DNA from: Petrosia ficiformis
Lineage: Eukaryota > Porifera > Demospongiae > Haplosclerida > Petrosiidae
Direction of reading: 5' to 3'
Assembly (NCBI GenBank): GCA_947044365.1
Contig: OX345639.1
Span: 9,728,218 to 9,792,217, forward strand
Length of the DNA stretch: 64,000 nt
Of the stretch, positions 50,501-60,739 are shown in pieces; the first letter of the stretch is position 1, and every line of letters begins with the position of its first letter. The position numbers and the translations under genes were made by a program. The notes under the pieces are model-generated. The model did no database searches and was not told the DNA's origin. It saw only the letters and a program-made list of their open reading frames with translations.

Positions 50501-50774
50501 GTCAATGAAGAATCATTAGTGTATTCAGTCGTAACTTTGTGTGCAATTACTAGTAATTCCTATTGAATGAAACAAATAATATTTATAAACACAAATAATA
50601 CGATACCTGAAAGCATCTATCACTAAACCACTTGTATCCATCATCTTTTGGAACAATATTCACTGATATCTTAAGAGCTGAATCATCAGCTACCTAATGA
50701 TATATCAATCTGTTCATGTACATATATTTAATCTTACATACCTTTACATAATGAGATAAGGTTGCTAACTCCAT
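47582..50774 (-). CDS. unrecognised nuclear-type protein, multi-exon
   Basis: About 14 minus-strand exons join in phase. It starts MELATLSHYVK (50774), then VADDSALKISVNIVPKDDGYKWFSDRC, ELLVIAHKVTTEY and SGELRVLYIIKPTKEYMQYLLVQSE, which look like a beta-rich folded N-terminal domain. A long acidic and Ser/Lys-rich disordered centre follows (exon about 49623-48540), with basic NLS-like runs. The C-terminal helical part includes GPRMWAKMKEIFDGYR, KMEDFSERTIQQWLKMRKQTLL and VLFPESIVYMIMDFYHLDYAA, ending KTEDIELDI. The VLFPESIVYMI...LDYAAAE segment resembles the C-terminal domain of PWWP3A/MUM1 proteins, but no PWWP domain is seen. Function unknown; a chromatin or meiotic role is only a guess. 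The exon at about 47745-47690 is the least certain. Confidence 0.7.
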
Positions 50775-50832
50775 ACTGTCTACCCACGTGGCTTTATACA
50801 CATGCGCAGTTGTGCAGCAGGACTAATGGACT
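50775..50832. promoter_or_regulatory. 58-bp bidirectional promoter, unknown gene / MZT1-INO80C
   Basis: CACGTG at 50785-50790 lies between two start codons only 58 bp apart. CTTTATACA and ATGCGCA-type sequence follow. This promoter may drive three genes, because INO80C lies within the MZT1 transcription unit. Confidence 0.6.
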
Positions 50833-51874
50833 ATGGCCGCCCCTAAATCAGGGAAGCTATCTGAGGTGAAGGAGACATTAAGAAGTAAGTTTATCCTTTC
50901 TAGATTAATGATTCTTACTTATTATTAGTTAATGAAATACTGAGCCATCCTCAAAATGAGTAATCATGAGAAAAGGGTGAGAAGAAAGAGTAGGAAACTA
51001 TCAGAAGCTGAACTAGAGGTGGTTGAACCACCTAAGAAAAAGGGACGTCGTCAATCTTCTACAAAGGAGAAATCTGATATCAAGAGACCAAAGAAACTCT
51101 TAGTTTCTTTTGATATTAGTACTATTGGATCAAAAGTATCTTCGCGTCTTCAAGGAAAATCTCTTACGTCATCACCTGTTTCTAGTACTAGTGAAGGAAA
51201 GACCGTTTCAGAAGCAACAGTTCTTCCTAAAAGAAATATGAAGACTCGTTTCAAGAATCCTAAATTTTGTTTTTCTTTTCAAAGTTCTAACAAGAAACGT
51301 ACATGGAAAGGTCTCAAACAAGTCATACAAGCTGATAAGAACACTAAATGGAATCCAGACATTCCTACATATAGTGCCATTGATGCCCCACCCCCTTTAA
51401 AACCTATTAAAAAATATTCGGATATTTCTGGCCTCCCAGCAAAATACACTGACCCATTGACTGGAATGCATTATACAAATAGTCAGGAATTTGAAACGAT
51501 TCGTACTTTATCAACCAGCACAGTTCAAAACTACCTGGCGTTGAGAGGAAAGGCAACCATTACTTGAAACTAATTACGATAATGTTTGTAATTTTTTTAA
51601 TAATTAGTATAATTATAGTGTAATTATCTTGTATTCTTATTATTCTCAGCCGTCAAAGAAATTTCAGATCTACTCAATACTGGTCTTGATGATGAGACAT
51701 TGAAAGTGTGCGTGCAATTACTGGAGGCTGGAGTTAATGCTGAAGCATTGGGATCATTAATACTAGAATTAAGAAGAGAAATGACATCTTTCAAAGTGAG
51801 TTCAGGGAAATAGTGGTTTTATTATTTGTTATAATTAATTACAGGAAACTGAAGATCAATTGAAAGATGATTAA
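50833..51874 (+). CDS. MZT1: MOZART1, gamma-tubulin ring complex component
   Basis: A small protein needed to assemble and recruit the gamma-tubulin ring complex at microtubule-organising centres. Three exons (50833-50884, 51650-51795, 51845-51874) give 75 residues: MAAPKSGKLSEVKETLR, then VKEISDLLNTGLDDETLKVC, VQLLEAGVNAEALGSLILEL and the end ETEDQLKDD. The block ISxxLNTGLDxETLxxCVxLxExGxNxEALxxxIxELR is the family hallmark. The 765-bp first intron contains the whole INO80C coding region on the same strand. Confidence 0.95.
50956..51567 (+). CDS. INO80C: INO80 complex subunit C (Ies6), nested in MZT1 intron 1
   Basis: A subunit of the INO80 chromatin remodeller, partner of Arp5. One uninterrupted 203-residue frame. 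The N-terminus is basic and disordered (RRKSRKL, PPKKKGRRQSS). The conserved C-terminal YL1-type domain reads RFKNPKFCF, NKKRTWKGLKQVIQADK, YSAIDAPPPLKPIKKYSDIS, GLPAKYTDPLTGMHY and FETIRTLSTSTVQNYLALRG. An acceptor-like TTATTAG at 50929 lies 27 bp before the ATG. It would let MZT1 exon 1 splice over a 44-bp intron directly to INO80C. Confidence 0.95.
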   Translation: MSNHEKRVRRKSRKLSEAELEVVEPPKKKGRRQSSTKEKSDIKRPKKLLVSFDISTIGSKVSSRLQGKSLTSSPVSSTSEGKTVSEATVLPKRNMKTRFKNPKFCFSFQSSNKKRTWKGLKQVIQADKNTKWNPDIPTYSAIDAPPPLKPIKKYSDISGLPAKYTDPLTGMHYTNSQEFETIRTLSTSTVQNYLALRGKATIT

Positions 51875-51931
51875 TTAACAAATATCCTAATTAACTATTA
51901 TATTAACTTTTGATTATAAATTACATGTCTC

Positions 51932-53063
51932 TCAATCCTCCATGTCATCTTCATCTGATTCCCTTTCATGAAGTGATCCTAGAGTAGTTGTAGCAGGTGC
52001 TGAATGGAAACGTAACAACCTTCTTTGCCTGATTAGTTCTGAGTCTGGTATATCAACACTGTGATCTTTTCTAATTATCTCTTCCTCTCCCATCTCATCA
52101 TCATTGTTTGGTTTAGAAAAAGTCTTTACATCAAATCCTAATGTAGTGACAGGTGATTCAATTAATCTATCACCTAATGATTGTGAATGTTGAGCTGATG
52201 TTGTGTCTGATGTATCTTCATTTGGTGGTGTGTCTATTGGCACAGAAGCATCTTCAGTAGATTCATTTGGTGGTCTTGACACAGGATGTTGGGTATTTGG
52301 TGGGTACAGAAAACCAGGAAATCCTGGACCTACAGGGATGCTGAAAAAAACAGTTCTTGAAATGTTTTAATTAGTACTATAATAAAATATTTATGTAGTT
52401 ATATGTTGGAGCATCAAGATTGGCAAAAGAGCGCTGGATTTTGCTGTACAATGATGACTGAATTGCTCACCAGATGTAGGTCACTTACTTTAGAGATGAT
52501 GTGACTAAACTGTATTGATTAAGTTGAGTCACTGCAGCATCCAATAATTGTTGAATATTTCTCAGTAGCGCTATACGAGCCTCAACATTAGATCTCTCCA
52601 TTCCTTCTAACTGAAGTACCTGTTCATCAGTTAGACCATTCAATATGTTCTGCATAGCCTCATCTAGATAAATAGATGAAAAGGACATTGATAGATAGAT
52701 AGATAGATAGATAGATAGGATCATACCTGATTGAGCTCCAAACATTGGAGGAAAAGGCATCATGAATGGATGAGGAGGAAATTGAGGAGTAAAAGGCACT
52801 TGTGATACAGGAGGGACTGTGTTACTCTCTGTTGCAGATGCATTACCAGGAGGGACTCCATTATTTCCTACAGGTGGAGTTTCCTGTCTCTCATCTTGTT
52901 GATTAGGTTGGGGTCTTTGTTGAGGTGGTGCAGCTAATGGCCATCCCATCATTGGAGGGAACATTATAGGGGCTGGTGCTAAAATTAACAGAATATGTAA
53001 ATCCATATACATAATTGAGTCATTGCATTACCTTGAGGTGGTGGTACTTGTTCATTGTCTCTC

Positions 53064-53105
<42 letters not shown>

Positions 53106-53525
53106 CTGTTTGTTTGTCTAATCCTATTAGCATTGACTCGTATAACATCTAAACGACAAGTGGGACATGTGTGTTGACGTTGAAACCAGGAACGTAAACA
53201 GTTAGTATGGAAGATGTGATTACAAGGCAATTTCTTGCATCTCTCAAACATTTCTTCACGACATATAATACAAACATTATCAACAGTTTGTAGTTCCTCA
53301 GCAGTAGCATCTGGGTATCTGTTTTAAATGACGATTGAAATATGAAAGTGAGGAGAGATGAACTCACAGTGTGTTCAGATTTCTTATAGCTTGGTAAGAT
53401 GTGATGACTTCGTACACACTTCTTTGGAAATCTCTATATGACAATAGTTGAGCATGACAGACAATTCATTACATACACAAGTATAATGATACACACATAC
53501 ACATGTACATATATATATACACACA

Positions 53526-53570
<45 letters not shown>

Positions 53571-54561
53571 TACATGTACATATACCTGGCAGCCCTGTAT
53601 ACTCTCCTGGCAATGTGCAATGGAATAAAAGGTATCATTAACATGAATGTCATGTAACTAGCATAGAGAAGCAATTCAATCACTCCTATAATTATAAATA
53701 ATTAATATTCAATTAGAACAATACATATAGTTACCTAACACAATATCCACATATCTGATATATATTGGTTTACTCTCCCATGGGTTATCACTACGAAGAT
53801 CAATTGAATGTAGCATATACTTCAGGAAAGTATTAAGTGCTTCTGTCAGCATGATAGCATACTAGATATAAATAAATAAATAGATGGATGAATGAATGGA
53901 GTAATGACTTTTATACTTCTAATCCAAAGACAATGTCAACAGACAGTCCACGAACTTTGAGACTTGACCACGCCCTTGAGACAAACCACAAATCAATACT
54001 GCATAGTATTAACAGGAGAGCTACAGGAACACAGCCACAATACATACATATCTATATACAGTACAATATAACATACTAGAAGCTCGTATGTGAAATTTTA
54101 ATCCAATAACAGGACTTTGTTCCATCTATAATTTAAAAATCAAGACGTGTCACATGACTATCATATGAAACTCACATGATCCACACGATCACGAATCAAC
54201 CAATGAAAACTTTTTGTTGCAAATAGTAAAGTAACCATTCCAACAAACATTGGACTCATATCTTGATGAAAAGCAGCTAGAAGAATGAATGTATCTATGA
54301 CAGCAAACCAAGACCTTTCAATGAGATGCTATAATGATAATAAGAAATGATATACAGAGATGAGAGGAATATTAGAGAGAAAGATTGATTTTTTAATGAT
54401 TTGTAGCATACCTCAATTTCAATTGCTCGTAATGTACCAAAAAATATAAATTTCATTAATTTCATTATCTGCCATCCGATCAGAAAAGCTTGTAAATATA
54501 ATACCTATAGACAGAGAAAAATGAAATAAAATCCACTTACAGAGAAACGTCTCATAAATGT

Positions 54562-54613
<52 letters not shown>

Positions 54614-54899
54614 GAGGTAAATTGACACTTGACAGCTTTTAAATATATTAATATCCTGATTGATACACTCCTGTTAAACATGTATAATTATACACATAAC
54701 ATCCCTTACAGATATTTCATATACTCCCATTATATATACATCATGTGATGATACTTACACTCATAGTCCTGCTAGATCTCATTAGGTAGACTATTGTTGG
54801 ATAAAACTGTTGTTTTTTAGAGTATGCATTCAGTAATACTCCAGCTGAAATAACTGCTGTTGCCAATGTTAGAAACAGTATCCTCATTGCAATTACCAT
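51932..54899 (-). CDS. SYVN1: E3 ubiquitin ligase synoviolin / HRD1
   Basis: The ER-membrane RING ligase of ER-associated degradation. About eleven minus-strand exons. The N-terminus MRILFLTLATAVISAG and SKKQQFYPTIVYLMRSS match HRD1, followed by several transmembrane segments (VLYLQAFLIGWQIMKLM, WFAVIDTFILLAAF, MFVGMVTLLFATKSFHWL). The RING-H2 reads CIICREEMFERCKKLPCNHI, FHTNCLRSWFQRQHTCPTC. A poly-Gln run (about 53062-53104), a Pro-rich tail, the helical LTDEQVLQLEGMERSNVEARIALL and an acidic end (RESDEDDMED) follow. Start taken at the Met before VIAMRILFL; an upstream in-frame ATG at 54956 adds 19 hydrophilic residues and looks wrong for the family. Confidence 0.96.
53062..53104 (-). repeat. 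SYVN1: (CAA)n poly-glutamine tract in SYVN1
   Basis: About 14 consecutive CAA codons directly after the RING domain and a short NRIRQTNR linker. Confidence 0.9.
54560..54612. repeat. (AT)n microsatellite
   Basis: About 50 bp of alternating AT in a SYVN1 intron. Confidence 0.9.
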
Positions 54900-55489
54900 T
54901 AGCTTTTCTTGTTTGGGTTGTGGCTTTGTGTAGTGTTGTGATTCGTTAAATGTCACATGATACTGACTTCACCCAATTCATTCTTATAACATGCATGTCA
55001 TATGACTTGCAATGACTATCACATGTATCACATGTGATCTGCACACTATAGTAACGTGTATGTCTCATGATACTTAATTTTTAACCCAATCAAAGTTGAA
55101 AGACTGAAAGACTGTGAAAGTTAAATTATTTTTTTAATAAAGCAAGTTTACAAAGAACAGAAAAAATGTTTAAATGTTTAAAGAGTATGTTTTTATTATT
55201 GTCATGAGTTCTTTTACTATAAAGATAGAAATATTATGAATAAGATTATTAATATATAATACAGCATACCATCATACGAGAGTTATATGTACTGTCTATG
55301 TAGCTCCTGTACATTCTGTAATCACTAAGAACAATGTGAGATGTAATAAAAACTTATACACCTTTGTATAGCATTAGTTCAATATCACATAACTGTCTGT
55401 TAGGAACTAACCTGACCTACCTAAATCTATGAGCAGACTGTATACTAGCTGTATGAAGTGTTGTGGTGAGTTTAGCAGTACAAACTAAT

Positions 55490-56482
55490 AATATATAATA
55501 ATATATACAATTAATATTTACCAGCCATTTTGTGCGACAACACAAGAGTAATAGTCCAGTAATTACTGGTTTGAGTGATCTTACTATATAATGGAGAGAA
55601 TATTTACATGAATAAATTAATATTTACCAGCCATTTTATATGCGACAATACGAGTAATAGTCCAGTAATTACTGGTTTGAGTGATCTTACTATATAATGG
55701 AGAGAATATTTACATGAATAAATTAATATTTACCAGCCATTTTATATGCGACAACACAAGAGTAATAGTCCAGTAATTACTGGTTTGAGTGATCTTACTA
55801 TATAATGGAGAGAATATTAACATGAATAAATTAATATTTACCAGCCATTTTATATGCGACAACACAAGAGTAATAGTCCAGTAATTACTGGTTTGAGTAA
55901 TCTTACTATATAATGGAGAGAATATTAACATGAATAAATTAATATTTACCAGCCATTTTATATGTGACAACACAAGAGTAATAGTCCAGTAATTACTGGT
56001 TTGAGTGATCTTACTATATAATGGAGAGAATATTAACATGAATAAATTAATATTTACCAGCCATTTTATATGCGACAACACAAGAGTAATAGTCCAGTAA
56101 TTACTGGTTTGAGTAATCTTACTATATAATGGAGAGAATATTAACATGAATAAATTAATATTTACCAGCCATTTTATATGCGACAACACAAGAGTAATAG
56201 TCCAGTAATTACTGGTTTGAGTAATCTTACTATATAATGGAGAGAATATTAACATGAATAAATTAATATTTACCAGCCATTTTATATGTGACAACACAAG
56301 AGTAATAGTCCAGTAATTACTGGTTTGAGTGATCTTACTATATAATGGAGAGAATATTAACATGAATAAATTAATATTTACCAGCCATTTTATATGCGAC
56401 AACACAAGAGTAATAGTCCAGTAATTACTGGTTTGAGTAATCTTACTATATAATGGAGAGAATAGTAACATGAATAAATTAA
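55490..56482. repeat. tandem satellite, 106-108-bp unit, about 9 copies
   Basis: The landmark CCAGCCATTT recurs at 55521, 55627, 55733, 55841, 55949, 56057, 56165, 56273 and 56381. The first two spacings are 106 bp and the rest 108 bp. Copies are nearly identical. Each holds the 14-bp perfect palindrome CCAGTAATTACTGG. Because 108 is a multiple of three, the minus strand shows a spurious 259-codon repeat ORF. Confidence 0.95.
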
Positions 56483-56689
56483 TATTCAATACTTTTCTTA
56501 GTACTGGTGGTCAATCAATGAAGAAGCTAACAACATGTATACACATATACATATATTATATTATTGCAAGGATGTGAATAATTATATATTAAAAAGTTTA
56601 ATATATACAATTATCACCAATGAAAAGAGCATTAGTTTCTTACTCCAATCCAACAAGAACTATACACAACTACAAGAGAATAATTAGCT

Positions 56690-57290
56690 AGTGACAATAT
56701 ATTATTAATAACTAATTACCAACGATACGATAATGAGACACTTCCTGTTCAATGAGACACTTCCTGTTCAATGAAACACTTCCTGTCCAATTGGAGACAC
56801 TTCCTCCTGTTGTACAAGACACTGTGGCAGGCCAAACATCACATTACTAGAACATTCTATTGTCAAAGAAAACATTATCCTGAGAGAAAGAAAGATACCT
56901 CTAGACAAAGTATTATCATAAAAATATAATAATAGAAGTAACCACCCGATAAATACAATATATTATTAATACTAATTACCAACGATACGATAATGAGACA
57001 CTTCCTGTCCAGTGAGACACTTCCTGTCCAATGAGATACTTCCTATCTAATAAAACACAGTGGCTGGACCAAACGTCAGATTATTACGTAGAATATTCTA
57101 TCATCAAAGTAAAGTAGTACTCTGTAGTGAAAGAAAGATACCTCTAGACAAAGTATTATCATAAACATTATGAGAATAGAAGCACCATCGTCTTATAAAC
57201 TGAAGATATTACCAATGATACCAGACACATCCTGATACTAGTGAATATACCGAGATCCTGATAAGGAGACACTTCCTATCCAACAAAGAC
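56690..57290. repeat. duplicated block with repeated ACTTCCTG
   Basis: A block beginning ATATATTATTAATA and containing ACCAACGATACGATAATGAG occurs at about 56696-56755 and again at 56960-57005. Each is followed by several GAGACACTTCCTG-type repeats, then AGAAAGATACCTCTAGACAA. A weaker third copy lies near 57200-57290. Confidence 0.7.
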
Positions 57291-59219
57291 AATGACGACT
57301 ACAAGAGAATGTTTACCTATAGTGAATAAAAATATATATAAATATATATATAATTAATATTTATGATAGAAACCAACTTACAATTTCATCTAATTGCTTG
57401 TACGCATCAGGACGTGTATCGTTAAATAATTTATCGTTTATTATTCATAGTGGAAGTTGAATTATTAGTATAACCCCAGTGTGTGTGATTCACTGTGCAT
57501 TTTATACCATTATAAATGACTTACACAATTTAATCTTATCTATTTGTGTGATATCTTGAATTTTTTTGCATGACGTGATAACATACATATATATTATAAT
57601 TGTATGGTGCTTAAATAAAATGTGCATCCCTACCTTAATGTACTCAGGTAAGTACATTATATCACAAGTACTTATACAATAATAAAGACATCTCATTTAA
57701 AAAAGTGAAGAATATGTAGTGATATTAAAACTAATAATTTACCCAAAGACTGCAAGTGATGGGAGGGTGGGGGAGGGCTAATGAATTTCGGCTCTTTGGT
57801 TTGTGTTAAATTCTTAGTTTCAAACATCCCGCCCTACATGTTCTTTCATTTTTAAAAATAAAATCCCTTTATTATATCGTACTGTGCTATTATTTATATT
57901 ATATAATTCCTCAGGTCACATGGTCATACAGCTGCTACTGGACTCCATATTGTTCCTCACTTACCAATATAAATATCATTTATTATATTATATTATAATA
58001 CATTATCCATGAGGAGTCACTGTGTCGCTGAACATATTAAAATATCTACACACAACACTGAGTATATATATGATTCTGTGTGCACATATATATACACTTC
58101 CACCATGAAATTATTTATAACAGTGACTACCCCAGGAGTACAGCTATATTACAACTAACAATTGTAAACTCTGGATATATAAACAATTTATTAATAAAAA
58201 TAAATTATATTTTACAAGCTTTTCCTTTAAATCTAGATATTATACAATCTATCTGTTTATTATCCAGAGTTTACACAATACATCACAACGCTTCAATATT
58301 ATACATTATTAATAGTATTTAATATAATGGGATTAAACTACTGGGATAAGACTAATGAAACTAATATCAGGACCTCAGACCCATGAAGTTACAACTGTTA
58401 TACATTAATAATTATATAATATGCATACATGATATTAAGAGAGAGAGAGAGAGAAATTTATACACTCCATGAGATGATCCAGTCCACGAGAGAGATGATC
58501 CAGTCCATGAGACGATCCCAACAGCAAACGAATTAGGACAGTAAATTACCAGGAATCAGCAAGCTGACACTGTATAGAAGAGAAATGTATTAAAATAATA
58601 ATATTTAGTGAATTAAAGAAAAGCTTTGGGTATTATTTAGACATTTATTATTCTAGGCTTTTATAAAATATAGCTGATACAGGACTTGATTATCTTGATA
58701 ACATAAACCTACCCTGATAATTCAACTGTAATGCAAACACAAGGTTTATAGAACAGTCTGTCTCTTAGAATATATCAAGTCAGGAACTATCAATACACCT
58801 AACAAACACTACTGTTCAAACCTTGTTAATACTCTCCTATAATAAAAGAATAAATTATATAATTATATATATATACACTTGATATGAACAGAGACAACCC
58901 AAGGGGTATAGATAAAAAGCACTCGTAAACTCTAGATATATATACATATATATACATTAATAGTGTAGAGGCTAATTGAGTTAAATATTACTATATAGTA
59001 GAAGAATCAACAAGCAATTTGTTTATTTATTCATAGCTTACACAATACAATATATTAGATTTACATAATAGGATGTTATTTGTTGTATGGGTTTGTAATT
59101 AATGATATGCTCTGTTAATTAAACAAGGTTATAATATGCTCTACTAGTAGTCTTTGTATTGCATATCTGATATAGCTATTCAGGGGCTTTAAATGTCATC
59201 TAACATTCACATGAAATTG

Positions 59220-59447
59220 AGAGAAAGACAGAGAGACTGAGACACAGACCATGCAAGAGACAGATAGACAGACAGACAGAGACAGATAGATAGACGGACA
59301 GACAGACAGACAGAGACAGATAGACAGACAGACAGAGACAGATAGATAGACAGACAGACAGACAGAGACAGATAGACAGACAGACAGACAGAGACAGATA
59401 GATAGACAGACAGACAGACAGAGACAGATAGACAGACAGACAGAGAC

Positions 59448-59478
<31 letters not shown>

Positions 59479-59610
59479 GACAGATAGACAGACAGACAGA
59501 GACAGATAGATGGACAGACAGACAGAGACAGATAGACAGACAGACAGAGACAGATAGATAGACAGACAGACAGACAGAGACAGATAGACTGAGAGACAGA
59601 CAGAGGGATA
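59220..59610. repeat. (GACA)n/(GATA)n microsatellite
   Basis: Compound CAGACAGACAGAGACAGATAGATA array of about 390 bp. The minus strand shows spurious CLSVCLS-type frames. Confidence 0.9.
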
Positions 59611-59619
59611 GAGGTAAAA

Positions 59620-60425
59620 TTCATACATTTTATAAGATAGCTAGTCCAGGTAACTGCAGCATCAAAGGTTAGTGATACATCTTGCACTGCATGGTAGAAT
59701 TAATCAGGTGAGACAGTTTGCAGCAAACCCTTGAATTTAGTGGACTCATCTGAGAAAGAAAAGAAATGTATATAAATGTATAAATGTATAAATATATATA
59801 TATACATAGTTATACTGGAATAATTAATATACATTATAGCGAAACAAACATAAGTATAGTTTGCTAGAGAGTATAAGCTAGAAAGGGAGCTGATATTAAA
59901 AAATACTATATATATTGTGTTGTATATATGCTATGGATAAGCTAGTTACAAGTAATAACTAATACCAAGTTACAAACATGAAAGATACAGACAGAGAGAC
60001 AGGGAGAGATAAAATTCATACATTTTACAAGGTAGCTAGTCCAGGTAACTGCAGCATAAAAGGTTTGTCATATATCTTGCTCTGGTAGAATTAATCCACG
60101 TTTAGTAGCTGAGTCTAACTGGCGAGACACTTCGCAGCAAACCCTTGAATTCAGCCGACACATTTTACAAGGTAGCTAGTCCTGGTAACTGAGATTAGTT
60201 ATATATCTTGCTCTGGTAGAATTAATCCATGTTTAGTAGCCGAGTCTAACTGGCGAGACACTTCGCAGCAAACCCTTGAATTCAGCCGACTCATTTTACA
60301 AGGTAGCTAGTCCTGGCAACTCCAGCATAAAAGGTTTGTCATATATCTTGCCCTGGTAGAATTAATCCATGTTTAGTAGCTGAGTCTAACTGGTGAGACA
60401 CTTCGCAGCAAACCCTTGAGTTCGG
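59620..60425. repeat. 132-139-bp tandem/dispersed units, four copies
   Basis: The landmark CATTTTACAAGGTAGCTAGT recurs at about 60022, 60161 and 60292, with a diverged copy at 59626. Each ends near CGCAGCAAACCCTTGA. A fragment (CATTTTACAAGG) recurs at about 60621 just before TDRD9. Confidence 0.85.
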
Positions 60426-60687
60426 TAGACTTAATTGCAGTACTGAAATGTTTAGTCTGCATCAACCATAAGAGCTGATATAAAGATAGTAGATAGAGAT
60501 GACCAGCCTCAGCGAACAGCCTGCCCCTTAGAATCTATCAACAGCCAGCACATCTCTATTCCTTATGAGTTCTGAGAAATGGTCGAAATGAACAACTTCG
60601 CAACGTGCAAGGGTTTTTATACATTTTACAAGGAAGGCGGGCTAAACAACTGAGCATGCGCAATATGTACTCGCCGTCGCCGACTGC

Positions 60688-60720
60688 CACGTGGGTGGTA
60701 GGTGTGTTACCACCCACGTG
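60688..60720. promoter_or_regulatory. perfect inverted repeat with two E-boxes upstream of TDRD9
   Basis: CACGTGGGTGGTA (60688-60700) and its exact reverse complement (60708-60720) are separated by 7 bp. Each arm ends in a CACGTG. The pair lies 20-52 bp before the proposed TDRD9 ATG, in promoter or 5' UTR. Confidence 0.75.
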
Positions 60721-60739
60721 TACATGTACATGCATACCA

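Larger units (their letters stand above)
54957..60739. other. gene-poor, repeat-rich stretch
   Basis: The longest region without a gene. It contains the 106-108-bp satellite (about 55490-56480), ACTTCCTG-rich duplications (56690-57290), a GACA/GATA microsatellite (59220-59610) and 132-139-bp tandem units (59620-60425). The remainder (57300-59190) is AT-rich with no coding signal seen. Confidence 0.7.

Noticed and set aside
55710..56489. 259-codon minus-strand ORF with perfect 36-residue repeats
   Set aside because: It is the 108-bp satellite read in frame; hydrophobic repeat content with no start context, splice support or family similarity.
59196..59687. Cys-Leu-Ser-Val repeat frames on the minus strand
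   Set aside because: Translation of the GACA/GATA microsatellite.
60605..60739. Upstream in-frame start for TDRD9
   Set aside because: It would translate repeat and E-box inverted-repeat sequence; the family-like N-terminus begins at 60740 or just after.
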